In this document: positions 39,863 through 51,836 of the stretch, piece by piece | How the letters are laid out: the number at the start of each line of letters is the position of its first letter | Numbering within the stretch: the first letter of the stretch is position 1 | Assembly (NCBI GenBank): GCA_928724745.1 | Contig: CAKMXJ010000011.1 | Location: 310,001-374,000, forward strand | Length of the DNA: 64,000 nt | Direction of reading: 5' to 3' | Source of the DNA: Anthracocystis setariae | Taxonomy: Eukaryota; Basidiomycota; Ustilaginomycetes; Ustilaginales; Ustilaginaceae | Notes under the pieces: model-generated | The model's database searches: none | Seen by the model: only the letters and a program-made list of their open reading frames with translations | Told to the model about the DNA's origin: nothing | Position numbers and translations under genes: made by a program

Positions 39863-40041
39863 TCAGCCTTGTTTGCATTGAAGTTATTGTCCCTTCGCAA
39901 TCGTGTATTTATACCCTTTGGTCACCCACTGCTATTCACCTATCTATACTGGATGGGATGTTTCAATGAAGTTGTTGTGGAACACATCTGCCTCTGTCGG
40001 CTTGAGACGTGAATGCACATGATTGTGATTTCAAGTTGAAT
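39863..40041. terminator. Convergent 3' region Zn2Cys6 factor / TTI1
   Basis: Only 179 bp separate the two stops. It must hold both polyadenylation regions; TATTTATA near 39905 is the AT-richest part. Confidence 0.4.
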
Positions 40042-43000
40042 TCAGGCGACGGAGCCAGAAACAATGTGGTGGAGCGTTTCAGCGTGAACCTGGGTGTGCA
40101 TGTGATGCATGTAGCAAGGTGTCGCCGTGTTTGTTCGCAAAGCGGATTCAGCAGCTTGAGGAAAGGCAGCTTGGATGGCCCAGATGGTGGCTTCGGGGTT
40201 GCGCTTGGCTAGTTGGATGAAGAGGCGTTCTGCGGCTTGCAAGAGCGGTGGAGGTTGACGGGAGTCCAAGAGGTCTAGGAAGAAGCTATGGATGGTGATG
40301 GACCAAGCGATTTCATCGGGCATGCGATGATTTAGGTGACGAATGGTTGATGTGATGGCTGAGACGACGTGAAGTGTGAGTTGGGCTGGGATGGCGGTAG
40401 CGGATGGTAGGATGAAGGGGTTTTCGATGCGGCTGTGGACGGGGTTGGTGTTAGAGGAAGCATTCGAATGCAAGTGCTGAATGAGAAATGGCTTTGACAT
40501 ATCCGATTCCCTGGCATGCTGGGCCTGGCCTCGATTCATTCGAGGATCAAACTTGCACCTCATCAACTCGAGCAACTGTTGAAATCGCGGCCAAGCCTCT
40601 TCAACCACCCGTTTGCCGACAAACTCAGGCACATGCATCACGGCCGATTCGACAAACCGAACCGCTGCTAGCCATACCTGAGCCTCGTTCTCGACCAACC
40701 CCGCTTGCATCCGCGCGCGCTTTCTCGATCCCAACGTTGCCGGCGTGAGCTCGACGATCGGCACCACTTTCGAGCTGCGCATATGCGTACGGTCCGAGTA
40801 CGACGTACCGAGCCGCGTCATGACAAATGGCCAAGCCCGGTTGACAATCGGCAACAACTCGGCCGTCCGCGCCTGAGGTGCCAAACATTCAATACCATGA
40901 CGAAGCAATCCCAGAATACGCACTCGCAACAACGCCGAAGGATGCGTCAGAAACGCACACGCCTTTGCCAGAATCTGCGCAGCCACTTGCTGGTTCTTAC
41001 TCGGCTTATCCTCCTCTTCCCGCTTACCGCCTTTGCTGTCCTCCTCTGCAGCATCGAATGCAGACTGATCCTGCTGACGAGCCGACCGCCAAGCCGCAAA
41101 TTCCTCCGCTGCGCTCTTCTCCCCAACGCCTAGCATCCGGACATCGCCTTGCCGTGTTCCCGTGGTCTTGGAAGCCTGCTCTGCCGCCATCGTCTCGAGG
41201 ATCGAATCGAGCACACTCAGCAACCCATCGCAGATCACCGCATGCTGATGAAACCGATCCAGCGCATCGAGGATCTCATCAATCGCATCCTCCACCGCTG
41301 GCACGATCTCGGACCCTAGCACACGGATCATCTCGACCAGCACAAACGGTGCACGCTTCGCCGACACCAACGGCTGCACCACGGCTCGCGATGGCTCATC
41401 GCTGTCGACCAGAGCAAGCGTACGAAGCTCTTCATCGAGCCCACCGAGCAATCTTTGACATGCCGAGCCCAAGATGTAGTCAGCGTGGTCGAGTAGACAA
41501 TTCTTCATGTCTGCATAGGCTGTGTTGAAAGCGATATCCTGCATCGACGATGTCGACGCCTGACGTACCAGCTCAGACGACGCACTCGACGACACCGACA
41601 TTCCGCTGACCAAAGGATACGACCCCCGTAGGAGGAGGCTGCGGAATGACTGGCCGAGTAGCTTGGACGCCGAGCTTAAGAGGTTGAACAGGAGCGCGTT
41701 GCAGAAATCGAGACTACGCTCGGCATGCTGGTATCGATGCTGCAATGCGAGGATTTGGTTGGCCGATCCGTTTGAGGGCTTGGACAGGTTTGCGGCCCTA
41801 ACAAAGGCGAGGTCCAGAGCCGGACCATGCCGTTCAGGCGTAGCCGACTCGATATCCTCTGGAGCTAGCGAAATGCCTTTGACTCTTTCGATGACACTTT
41901 GCTCCGAACTGACTTCTTGTAGTTCTCCAACGTCATGCACAGTAGGCTTTGCCCTCTCGTCAAGCAAGCGCGTCTCTGGCTTCAACTCGGTCCTTGCAGC
42001 AACTGCCTCTTCCGCATCCGCATCGAGCATATCCACCACGAGCGAAAACACTTTCTTGCCCAACCGGTGCGTCGCCTTGCGAGCTTGCTTACTTGCCTTA
42101 CCCGCCCCGACCCCGACCCTGACCCCCAACCCCGCGAACTGTGCCTCCAGCCTGAGATTGTCCAAAACACTGCTGACGCCACGTAGCATATCTGCAGCGA
42201 CGACGAGCGAGCTGAGACTCTCCTGGCGTTGCAGTTTCTCGATTTGACCGTCGTGGTCAGCCGAGCCCAAGCGTACCGATCTCATCTCGGCCGCTCTTTC
42301 GATCAACGCCGTGATCATGGAGAAGAAGGAAGTGGCATCGATGTTGCTGCCATCGAGTCTAAGTGTCTGTACGAGCGAGGTCGCGAGCGATCTTCCGAAT
42401 GTGAAGAACATGCGACTCATGTGTTTCGATGTGCTTGATTCAAGACCTACAAAGTAGGGCTGAAGCCGCCACGTCGAGCTTGGGCTGAATTCGTCCGCCT
42501 CGTCCTCGACAAACTCGAGTCGTTCGATTCGCACAGATCGAATGAGCTTTGCCAAGCCCGACTGCGTGTCTTGAGCCATCTTTGCCAACCCACCCAGACC
42601 GCTCGTCTCCGCCGAGCTCGAGAGAAGGCCCAAGACGGAGATGATCCGCAGAGTCAGCCTGGAGACGATGTCGTCGTTCTCGGCGGCGATCGCGGACGGC
42701 AGACTGCCCAACGCTTGTACCAGTAACGTGCACAGTGCTTGACCTCCCTTCACTTGGGTCTGCACCGCGCCAAAAGCCGCCTCAGCGTCTTGTGCAATCG
42801 CCTTCGAGGTGGTAGTAGAAGCAAGATCAACCATCCACGACAAAAGCGTGTGGATGCTCGAGTTGTCTGCGCCTCCGAGAGCAACACCGCCATCGTTGGT
42901 CTTGGACGCGTTCAGCCTTGCCATGACATGCAACTGCTCGTCTAGCCACTCGAACGAACGTGCGCAGTCGGTCAGTAGGGCCGCAGCTAGTCGAAGCGTC

Positions 43001-44604
43001 GCACGTTGCACACTCGCGTGTATGTTCGAAGGCAGCGATGTCCCCGGCAGCGACGGCTGGGTGAGCGGCGAGAATGTCTTGAGTGCGAGATGGACCTGTG
43101 CCAGAGTTGAGAGTGCCCACTGCGACTCTTTCGCTTTTGCATCGGCAGCAGTTGCTTTCGGAGTCGTGGTCTCTTCTTTCGATGATGAGGAGTCATCGTC
43201 GTCCAAGGTAGTAGATTGCTCGGTGGCGAAGTCGGCAAAGTCTTCCAAATCGGTCACCTTGACTGAGGATGGTGAGTCGGCCTTGGAACGACCGAGAAGT
43301 GCAACATGAGCAATTGTCTCGGAAAGACATTCGTCGTTAAGCGTAGCTCTCAGAAGATCACCAAGGAAATCGATCGCCACCACGGCCACCGAAGCTGGCG
43401 TATTCTTTGGCTTGGTTTCGCCTTCCCTTGGCTTCAATCGACTCGTGACAAGTCGTGTTAGTGACGAGGCGATCCCTGGCAGAAGCTGTCGAAGACGATC
43501 TGATGCTTGCACCTGTGCGTTTGGTCTTTTTGGAGACGTACTTGAAGATGCCGCTGGAGGAAGCTCGATGCAGTAAAGTTGAGAGACTTGCATCCCTGAG
43601 CTCTCGTGACTGGGCCGAGACGGTGTCGGACAAGTGCCTCCGATCCACAAAAGCAGAGCGTGATGGGCTGCGCAGAGAGCAGATTTACGAACGTCATTGG
43701 GGTTCTGCGATGATTCTGAGATGAGAAATGATGAAGACAGTACGAAGCTGATGGCGCCTTTGGCAACTCTGTCCGAGGTGGCGTATGAGAGGTGGGCGGG
43801 AGTGGGAAAGACGAGCTGGTTCAATGACTGCGGGCTGGCATCGTGGCCGAAAGTCTCCATATTCATGGTCGAGGTAGAAGCAAGGCTAGCTCCTGCATTG
43901 AGCTCGTCCATGAGCGGGAGATCTGAAATTCCGTCCCATTCCCAACTAGCGGGTTGTGTACGTTCGACATGTTCAGAAGAGTCTTGAGCCCTGAATCGCG
44001 GTGCCAACAGCTCGTCAAGCACCCGTAGTGCTGCGAGCTTCACTTCGTCTGTAGTGTTCATCTTTGGCGCAGCTTTGCTCTCCTCCTTCTTGGTCGATGG
44101 AGAGCCTAAAACGGAGCTGGCGAGAATGACCAGATCGCACCATGTCTGCCACGGCTTGGTGTCCCCGAGGCTGGGCTCTTCCAACCAGACCTGCCACCAC
44201 TGAGCACATAGCAGCGCTATGACGTTGAGAGTTTCCTCTTGTACCGAGTCCGGCAGGCTTGCTATGCCCGCGGGTGCAAGACTGATGAGCTCGCTGATGG
44301 GGTAAAAGACGTACTCGATCAGCGATCGAGGAAGGATGGGATCGGTGTTTGCTGAGACAAGTCTCGATGACAAAGATGCAGATCCATCTTCTACGTATGC
44401 GTCACCGTCGACAAGAAGTGTCCTCAGCGTTGTCTTGAGGTGTCGAAGGCATCTCAACACCTGTTGTGTCTGCGGCGCTCGCGTTGGGAGGCCAACAAGG
44501 CCGAGCAATTCTACGCATGTTGGTTTGAGGCGCTGAAATGGCGTCTGTATGCTGGTGTGCGGGTAGCGGTGTTGGAAGGGCCCAGCAGCTGCGGGCCCGA
44601 ACAT
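40042..44604 (-). CDS. TTI1: Tti1-like HEAT-repeat protein (TTT complex)
   Basis: Tti1 with Tel2 and Tti2 forms the TTT co-chaperone that matures PIKK kinases (TOR, ATM/ATR-type). The 1520-aa protein is almost entirely helical-repeat in character. Family-like pieces are at the two ends: FQRLKPTCVELLGLV with LPRSLIEYVFYPISELISL near the N-terminus, and ALLRVRILGLLRHGIECLA, NRAWPFVMTRL, ENEAQVWLAAVRFVESAVMHVPEFVGKRVVEEAWPRF near the C-terminus. Two low-complexity acidic/Ser loops (DDDDSSSSKEE; EEDSKGGKREEEDK) interrupt it. Length exceeds yeast Tti1 (about 1040 aa) and human (about 1090 aa), the excess being in loops. Assignment rests on the terminal motifs; another giant HEAT protein is possible. 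It is divergent from the thioesterase gene. Confidence 0.72.
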   Translation of the reverse strand: MFGPAAAGPFQHRYPHTSIQTPFQRLKPTCVELLGLVGLPTRAPQTQQVLRCLRHLKTTLRTLLVDGDAYVEDGSASLSSRLVSANTDPILPRSLIEYVFYPISELISLAPAGIASLPDSVQEETLNVIALLCAQWWQVWLEEPSLGDTKPWQTWCDLVILASSVLGSPSTKKEESKAAPKMNTTDEVKLAALRVLDELLAPRFRAQDSSEHVERTQPASWEWDGISDLPLMDELNAGASLASTSTMNMETFGHDASPQSLNQLVFPTPAHLSYATSDRVAKGAISFVLSSSFLISESSQNPNDVRKSALCAAHHALLLWIGGTCPTPSRPSHESSGMQVSQLYCIELPPAASSSTSPKRPNAQVQASDRLRQLLPGIASSLTRLVTSRLKPREGETKPKNTPASVAVVAIDFLGDLLRATLNDECLSETIAHVALLGRSKADSPSSVKVTDLEDFADFATEQSTTLDDDDSSSSKEETTTPKATAADAKAKESQWALSTLAQVHLALKTFSPLTQPSLPGTSLPSNIHASVQRATLRLAAALLTDCARSFEWLDEQLHVMARLNASKTNDGGVALGGADNSSIHTLLSWMVDLASTTTSKAIAQDAEAAFGAVQTQVKGGQALCTLLVQALGSLPSAIAAENDDIVSRLTLRIISVLGLLSSSAETSGLGGLAKMAQDTQSGLAKLIRSVRIERLEFVEDEADEFSPSSTWRLQPYFVGLESSTSKHMSRMFFTFGRSLATSLVQTLRLDGSNIDATSFFSMITALIERAAEMRSVRLGSADHDGQIEKLQRQESLSSLVVAADMLRGVSSVLDNLRLEAQFAGLGVRVGVGAGKASKQARKATHRLGKKVFSLVVDMLDADAEEAVAARTELKPETRLLDERAKPTVHDVGELQEVSSEQSVIERVKGISLAPEDIESATPERHGPALDLAFVRAANLSKPSNGSANQILALQHRYQHAERSLDFCNALLFNLLSSASKLLGQSFRSLLLRGSYPLVSGMSVSSSASSELVRQASTSSMQDIAFNTAYADMKNCLLDHADYILGSACQRLLGGLDEELRTLALVDSDEPSRAVVQPLVSAKRAPFVLVEMIRVLGSEIVPAVEDAIDEILDALDRFHQHAVICDGLLSVLDSILETMAAEQASKTTGTRQGDVRMLGVGEKSAAEEFAAWRSARQQDQSAFDAAEEDSKGGKREEEDKPSKNQQVAAQILAKACAFLTHPSALLRVRILGLLRHGIECLAPQARTAELLPIVNRAWPFVMTRLGTSYSDRTHMRSSKVVPIVELTPATLGSRKRARMQAGLVENEAQVWLAAVRFVESAVMHVPEFVGKRVVEEAWPRFQQLLELMRCKFDPRMNRGQAQHARESDMSKPFLIQHLHSNASSNTNPVHSRIENPFILPSATAIPAQLTLHVVSAITSTIRHLNHRMPDEIAWSITIHSFFLDLLDSRQPPPLLQAAERLFIQLAKRNPEATIWAIQAAFPQAAESALRTNTATPCYMHHMHTQVHAETLHHIVSGSVA

Positions 44605-44995
44605 TTTCGGCTGTTGCTTGGATGCTGAGATGGTGGAGGAGCTTTGCAGGTCACCTCACTCGTTCTTCTAAATGTTGGTGGAGGACAGGGTCTAAGCTGA
44701 GCCCGACTTCCGAACGTCCAATTTGATTTTTGTTCGACTTGGATGATGTAACAAGGATATTGCAGTTGCGGTGCTGCCTTTGTCCGTAATCGTTCCCCAT
44801 CGCTGCCCCATAAAGTACGAATCGGCGTTTTTTGGGGCAAGCCAAGAAAGGGTCCAACGACGAGTCGGTGTTGGACAGACCAAGAACAAAGTGTTGGAAA
44901 GCACGTCAATATCATGAAATCTGCTATGCCTCCATCTTGCTTTCACATCCACCCTCTATCATTCGCGCCTAACAGAGCAACCAAATCAAAGCAAC
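44605..44995. other. Divergent promoter region TTI1 / thioesterase
   Basis: A 391-bp bidirectional region. I see no RNA gene or repeat in it. Confidence 0.6.
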
Positions 44996-45548
44996 ATGTC
45001 TTCTACAAACGCAACCGCCTCTTTGGGCGCTGTGACGCTCGAAATGATCAACGAGCTGCAGCAGACAGTGCTTGACAACAACCCTATCTACAAGTACCTC
45101 CTTTCCGATGTAAGTCGAGCGCGATATCAATCTCTAGCTCTGCACCGCTCCAACTGACCATGGTCATTCCACAAATCTACAGCTTGAGATCAAGACCGTC
45201 GAGCCAGGATTCATCGAAGCCCACGTACCCGTGTCGAAAACGCTGATGAACAGCAAAAACATCCTACATGGCTCAACGTCGGCAACCATCATCGACTGGG
45301 TTGGAGGCATCGTCATCGCATCCACGTCTCCCGACCGCTTCAAAAACCGAGGCGTGAGTGTCGACATTCACGTGACGTACGTAGGCGCAGCCAAACAAGG
45401 CGATCTGTTGATCATCAAGGCCAAGAGCAACAAGGTGGGCAGAAACCTCGCTTTCATCGATGTCCAAATCTTGGCAAGAAAGCCCGGCGCAAGCGAAGCG
45501 GATGATAGGGTGGTTTGCTCCGGAAGCCACACCAAGTATGTTGGTTGA
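44996..45548 (+). CDS. Hotdog-fold acyl-CoA thioesterase (ACOT13-like), 159 aa
   Basis: Probable acyl-CoA thioesterase hydrolysing fatty acyl-CoA. Model: exon 1 44996-45109, intron 45110-45182 (GTAAGT...CTACAG, phase 0), exon 2 45183-45548. The signature is MNSKNILHGSTSATIIDWVGG: Asn, HG and the Asp of the hotdog helix correspond to the N/G/D active-site set of human ACOT13 (paaI-like family). Strands VSVDIHVTYVGAAKQGDLLIIKAKSNKVGRNLAFIDVQI follow as expected, in shorter conserved pieces. Length matches the family (about 140 aa plus a short N-terminus). The C-terminus has no peroxisomal SKL. Confidence 0.87.
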
Positions 45549-45681
45549 GAAGAGTGTATATATGCCAACAGGTGGATAAGATGCTTGAGAATAGAATGCC
45601 AAGGGTATTGAATAGAAAGGTGTATCACAAGTGCCCAAGCGGATGAGGACCAAACTTGATAGGCAGCAGGGACGTTGGCCA

Positions 45682-46221
45682 TTATGACGAAGGCTTGATC
45701 TGTTGCGGATCTCCACCTGCTACTTGGACTGTCGGCGGCGAGGCAGGCACACTCATGGGTGCTGTGGCTTGGTACGCCGGCAACTGCGCTTCCTGTTGAG
45801 TTTCGTTTGCCTTGCCACCTTCGATCGTCTGCGTCCTGTCTTGTGGGGCCGAGTTTGGAATCGGGTAATCTTCTACTGGAAGCTGGCCCGTTTTCCATCC
45901 GCAGTTGAAGCGACAACAGTTGTCGCAACAATTTGCATCGGTGCCGTAAGTACCTGACGGTCGTGTTACCACGTAGACGACATTTGAGCGAGGTTGCGAT
46001 GATCAAAGTGTTGACGGAAGAGGCAGAAGCGGGAATCAACAGGATTGAACGAGGCAGTACTGTGTTAGCACATCAAGAAAGACAATTATCATTTATTTGT
46101 TGATATTGCCGGGATATCAGAGGAAAGTGAGATGCTTACGAGTGTTGCAGATACCAAATTGGATCTGAGTGGCCATGGAAGCACAACAGTTGGCTAAAGC
46201 CACGTAGCACAGATCGGCCAT
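45682..46221 (-). CDS. Small spliced cysteine-rich protein, 117 aa, unknown
   Basis: Not recognised. Model: exon 1 46221-46140 starting MADLCYVALANCCASM, intron 46139-45954 (GTAAGC...CGTCAG, 186 nt, phase kept), exon 2 45953-45682. The spliced product has ten Cys in the first 46 residues, four of them as CC pairs (ANCCASM; NCCDNCCRFNCGW), then a Pro/Gln-rich disordered tail to the stop. There is no signal peptide or membrane helix by eye. Clustered Cys near an N-terminus suggests S-acylation or metal binding (inference). Evidence that it is a gene: Cys density is continuous across the splice, phase is kept, and an in-frame ATG sits in good context. It is convergent with the thioesterase (133 bp). 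Confidence 0.58.
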
Positions 46222-49200
46222 TCTCCCCTTGTCACTGTGCTGCGAGCCTCAGTTGGAGTGGAATTGATGGAGGTGGAAGCATGTGACACGAGAGATGGCA
46301 AGAGTACAGTGCTCTGTGACTGCACCAGGGTTGCTCAAGTAGGAATTTGTGGAGGTGGACCATGCATTCACGCGCTGCCCAAGCCGAACGTCAAGGACGG
46401 TGCAGGTGCGCGTCTCAGCTAGGCAGGCAGGCACAACTGACGACGCATCAAGGAAGAACAAGACGATCTTGATGGGGTCGGAGCGACTGAGATTGTAACT
46501 TTGGACTTGGAAGGACGAGGTGATGGACAAGACTGGCACACGTAGCTTGTCAGCACGTTGTTGTCGTTTACAGCCAACCGAGTTCTCATCTTTAGCAAGT
46601 ACCTGCCCTGATGATTGTCGCAAACGAGCTGTGAACGAAAGTATGGGATGGCTAGCAAGACATCAGCAGGAAAGACATGGTTATGCTGTGGCAAACCTCT
46701 GCGAGCCAAGACGAGGTCTTGGAAGTGGTGCACGGCTTGTAGCGGGCAATGCCATCGGAATCGGGGCGTTGTTGCTTTAGCTTGTGATGTGTTTTCTCCG
46801 TGCCCTGATCCAATGACAATGTGCGACATGATTCGATGCCGTCTCTGAAGTCCAATCGGTGTTCCAAACAAACCCGATTCTGTCAAGTCCCGATTGCATC
46901 GAGCGGTCTGGTCTTGACCTGGCATCATTCAAGTACTGTTGCTTTCGAGCTCACAAGGAATGAATTCGGAATGAAATCAGAAGAGTCGTGTGTCACCAAC
47001 GGTGGCCTGAAGGACGGATGGATTGATGGATGGATGGACAGTACTGTACTGTACTGTACTGTATACGCTGCGTTCCTGGAATTATGACGTTCTGTACTCC
47101 GCGCCTCGATGTATTTTTCCGATGTCGATTTGTAACCGCTACTGAATCGAACCTTGCCCTCGCACGCACGAGATTGGCAGTGACGAGGTGACGCACGACA
47201 ATGTTCAATGAGTTAGCAAAGGCAAAGCAGCGGTCTAGACCTCCACTTTACTGTAGAACAAGTCTCATATCCTTAATTTGAGACACACGAGATGTGGCCA
47301 AACAGGTTCGTAGACAGCGAAACGCGATGGCAGTTCTCATATTACAGTACAGTATCATGGTCCATTTGCAAGAAAATATGAATAAATATAGACTTGCATG
47401 TCCGAGGCCTTCCTTGCACGCGCTGCCGGAAATGCAGGCTTCCAAGTTTTACGCCCATGTGTCTCAAACAGAAGGCGTCATCACCCTGCCGTCTGCTTGC
47501 TCGCTATAGCTAAGCGCCTACTCCGATCCGGTCCGGCCGTGTTCTTAGCACACTCGGCTTCCATCCACTTGACCACTATGTTCCATGCGCAAAACAAGCT
47601 CTTTTTTTACGATGATGGTTTCAAATCACACGTAAGCGCATCTCCGCTGCCAACTGTATGGTACAGCACAGCACATCAATGGCGCCTAACACTCAAAGCT
47701 GAGCGACTACAATGCTGTACAGTACAGAACTGCAATATATTGTGATTCCTTGGACCCTAGAATGCAACCGAGCTCGCTTGGGCCATTTTGGCGGTTAGTT
47801 CTCCATTGAGTTGCGCGACATGCACCAAAATCACTTTGGCAAGCGATGGGGTAGATAGTGGGCGGCGTTGTTCCCAGCGTGGTTTGGTCGCTCTCCGTGA
47901 TTCGATCTGCTTACGACATTATTGCACGGCTCGATGCATTTCCATCAAGTCGGCATGCTACGCTACTCGCCAGAAAGCAACCAAATGGGGCAAGGAGAAG
48001 CACTCATGTTCGTTTCAAGGTCCGGTGAAATCGAGCCGATGGCTGTTCTTGTCACGATTCATGCAACCCTTTGCCTTTCCTTTATTCATCCGCAACAGCC
48101 GCGCTCTAGTGCCTGGATGCTAGGTGCCCAGCTGTTTGCGGCAGCACTTCCGCCTTCCTCCTTCCTCCTTGCTCCTCTCCTGTGAGCTGCTAATATCTGC
48201 GTTCCAGACTCGGTTTATGACCGGTTTGAAACAACTCTCCTCTCCCTGATCTCCGATACATTGCTTCTGTGCGTCCAAGCTTTAACTGTCGTCTGCCGAA
48301 CCTCGACCGATACGAGGGTCAACTCATTTCGACAGCCTCTTGGGGCTTCAGCTTCCAGCATGTTTTGCAGACCATTGTTCGCGCTATCTCGCTTGTGATG
48401 TTACCAAGTGAACCGCATAGTGATCTAAGGCAAGCATAGGCACCCCACAGACCGCTTCAAGCTTCTTATCAGTCACATGCACTTGCGCCAATCTCGCAAG
48501 ACAGTGTCCAGCGTCGATCCGTCTCACAACAGCCGCTTACCTCGGCCCGTTGATTCCCAAAGGTTGCCGCTTGCTGCATTGGACCCAAGACCAGCGTGCC
48601 AGCCAATCCATCTACATCCATCTTTCTGACAACCACTTTCTCCCCTTCGATCATTTGTTTCGGCTGTTCGTGATCACGATCATCATGTTCCTGGAAATTC
48701 GTATTCCTTGTTCCGCAGCGACAATCGTCTCACTTCTTCCATAGTGGATTCCACAGCGGACATTTGGTGGAACAAGTCCTCGTTCCTCGCCCACGTAACC
48801 GTCGCTTCGAATAAGCGCTGCCCACACCTATCCCATTGATGTCCTCCGCCTTTCTCCACCACAACACCTCAGCACCCAGCTTCATTATCCGTGTTGATAC
48901 CAGCCACATCCACCTGCACTAACTCGACACTCACACTCAGTATATATACCCCCAAGGTGGTTCTGCTCACCCCCGTCAACGTGTTGATCTCATCGCCATC
49001 AGCTCAAGTGGTGCCAGGTACAGGCAATTTAGCTCCACAGTCTCATTCCGCCATCGTATATCGCCGTCACCATCGTCCCAAGTATAGTCCGTACCAGCAT
49101 CAACCTCGTTTAGCATTTCCGAGACCACTCGCTCGACCGGGACGCAAGGCAAAAGAATATAAGCTGTAGCCACTCGATGAGCGTCTTGGACGTCGTGGAC

Positions 49201-49543
49201 CGGATAAGCTGTTGCGTCGCCACCGATTGCGCATTCTCGTCACTTCAGTCTGGTGCCGGTCCCACAAAGTCCGGTTTCGACTTCCTGTTTCTCAGTGTCA
49301 AGGCTTGAAAGTCTTGTACGAAAGCGGTGGCACACCCTCAGGTCAGTGTTCCGAAGCTGTAGAAAAGGGGCAGCTCTTCTCTCCAAGACGGTCGTCCATT
49401 GGCTTGTCTTCGTCGACTTTGCCGGGCTCGCTGCTCTGCCCTGCTCGTTTGGTGGTGGGTTGACCGGCTGGCAAAGAAAGTCTCTTGACAACTCTATCTG
49501 CCACCAACACCGGCCACCTCTCCCCATCGGAAAGTCGACAAAC
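46222..49543. other. Large gene-poor interval upstream of the first velvet gene
   Basis: About 3.3 kb without a credible gene. It holds a GATG repeat followed by a (GTACT)n run (about 47017-47062), further TACAGTAC-type copies (47342-47356, 47716-47727), a TCCTCC-type pyrimidine tract (about 48150-48180) and a TATATATA box near 48940. The last part probably carries the promoter and leader of the velvet gene. Confidence 0.6.
47038..47065. repeat. (GTACT)n pentanucleotide repeat
   Basis: About five GTACT units. It is a tandem expansion of the same ACAGTAC/GTACTGT motif seen dispersed in the spacers. Confidence 0.85.
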
Positions 49544-51128
49544 ATGTCAGACATTCATGTGGGAGCTGTGGGAACAATAGTCGATCACACCAACGACACC
49601 GCCCCACTTGGACACAAAGCTATCAGTTTTCCAACGAGACTCAACCAAACCTTGCGCAGGCCTTTCTCTCTCGGATCGAATCAGCTGTCGAGAGATGTCG
49701 ACGATCCATGCCCTGCTTCATCTGGACCATCAAAAGGTGGCGGATGGACAACTGGACGTTCTAGAGCTCATCCGCCTATCGACAGCGAAGGGCCCGAACG
49801 CAGCCCTACATCATCACCCACGCCGTCTTCATCTGCGCCAGTAGATGCCTCAGATCCAACCCACTTAGCACAGATAGCTGCTCCTAGTTCGAAAGGACGT
49901 ATCAAATCCGAGACACCGGATGAGACTTCCACCCTCCTTAAGAAGCCCGAAACAACCAAAGAGTAAGTGTCATTTTTTTCTGCCTGTCCGTCCTCACTCT
50001 CCGTCTGCCCCCTACTTTGCGTGTCTTGGCTTCATCTCGGCCAAGGGCTCGATCCATTCCTCTGGATCGTTGGTCGAAACTTTTCACTCGAGCAAGGCGG
50101 TTGAAATGGTCTGCTTGGTATCCTATGGAAAGAGCATGCTCTCTGCTCAGCTTTCTACAGTGATGGGGTGCCTGGCACCATCCGAGAGCCCTAGCCTGCC
50201 AGCTGAGCTGCTTTGGTACCCTTGGACGCTACGCACATCGCCCTTATCAAGCTCCAATCCACCCCGCCCTCCCTTCCTCCGCTCGCCCTTCTGTCGCCTC
50301 TCCTACAGTCTTCCTGACCTCCTCCGCTTTGACTTTCCTTTGTTGCACATGAATTCGATCAGGTCTTCCGTCGAGTACAAGTTGGTTTTGATACAACAAC
50401 CTACTGCGGGTTCGGCTTTCAAAGACAATCTGCTCGGACGAATTGGTCTGGCTCCACCATTGATAGTTGAGCTGCAAATCCTCAAGAATGGCGTACCGGA
50501 CGCGGCTTGCGACGAGCTTCCATTTCTGATCTGCCAATGCTCGCTTTTGGACGAACAGGGTTCTGTCGCCGACATGGTGCAGAGTACGGCTTCGACGACG
50601 GCTTCCACATCAGCAGATGCTGGTGCGTCGCAAGGTGGTAAGGGTCGAGCCACTTCAGGTCGATGGGGTGCGTCTGGATCGATGCGAGCGACGGAACAGC
50701 TCACGAGCAGCGTATCGGAAGACCGCGCCCAAGTGCCGACACCAGCGTCGCCATCGCTCCAAGTTACAATCGAACGCGCACGCGCACGCCAAGACGAGCA
50801 GCATCTTTTGCGCATGCTGTACGGGACGATCGTGGCGGGACCGCAACGGTACAACTCGCCTGAGGGAGTTGAAAAGTCGTATTTTTTCTTCCCCGAGATA
50901 AGTATTCGCACGCCGGGCAGGTTCCAGATCCAATGTACGCTGATGCGTTTGGCACTGCCGGGGATGCCGACGGATTTGGAGGTTGGAATGCTTGCTTCGG
51001 TCGAGACCCAAGTGTTTGAGGTCGTTCAACGTCACCAATACACCGCGCCGTACATTACCGACATCTCGAGACATTTTGCGCGTCAAGGCGTGCTGCTCCT
51101 GCTTCCGCCCGGCGTGTCAGCCGATTGA
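49544..51128 (+). CDS. Velvet-domain regulator, VelB-like split velvet domain, 394 aa
   Basis: Velvet proteins are fungal DNA-binding regulators coupling development and secondary metabolism. Model: exon 1 49544-49962, intron 49963-50362 (GTAAGT...ATCAG, 400 nt), exon 2 50363-51128. Exon 1 is a low-complexity N-terminus. The velvet fold begins right after the junction (VEYKLVLIQQPTAGSAF, LAPPLIVELQILKNG, LPFLICQCSL) and resumes after an insert of about 85 residues rich in Ser/Ala/Thr (LLRMLYGTIVAG; YFFFPEISIRTPGRFQIQC; ASVETQVFEVVQRHQY; ISRHFARQGVLLLLPPG). A velvet domain split by an insert is a trait of VelB-type members. It is tail-to-tail with a second velvet gene. Confidence 0.88.
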
Positions 51129-51836
51129 AGCGCAGCCACCAGCCATCGCCAAATCGTTTGACCTTTTCTGACTGGTATAAAATTTATCTTTCTTATGGAC
51201 GTTTTGTAGTCAATTAAAAAAAAAAAAAAAAAAGGTGTAGACACTGTACAGTACTGTAGATCGCATTCATGCTTGTTTTGCCAGATTCATCTTGTTGTAC
51301 GGTTTGCAGTCGAGTGGCCAGTGTGTATTTCTCTGCGATAGGGACTTTGCTACCATCGTTAGAGTGATGATGTGTTTTGAGATGGGTTACGGCGAGCGTA
51401 TTGTGTAGTGTGCCAGAGCTTCAATGGATGAAGGCGTTCGCCACGAGGTACAGTACAGTTAGTAGCGATGCTTGGTGACTCGTTTCGAAAAATTGCATTC
51501 AACCCTCCTGCCCGCTCATCACGAATAAAAAAAAAAAAAACCAAAACCTCGCGATTTCGCCTGCCCGATTTCCAGTTGCCCTCATCCATTTTGGCCGCTT
51601 GCAACTTCATCCCGAAACCATCCCCACCCACATATGGCCGCCACCTGCCCGCATCTGCAGCAACCACTCCCGACAGTACTCGATAATTGCATAAGCTAAG
51701 ATCACTTGTGTACATAGGAACAAGTTGACAAGACATTGCTGCAGGCTATTCCTGATGGACTGCGCACGTCCGCACCTGCAGGGCCTGAACATCCAAAGCC
51801 GCTGCGAGTTGAAACCGATGCTCTTGCTGTTGACTT
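51129..51836. other. Convergent spacer between the two velvet genes
   Basis: About 708 bases with no gene seen. It holds an A run (about 51217-51233), CTGTACAGTACTGTAG (51244-51259), GTACAGTACAGT (51448-51459) and a second A run (about 51528-51540). Confidence 0.65.
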
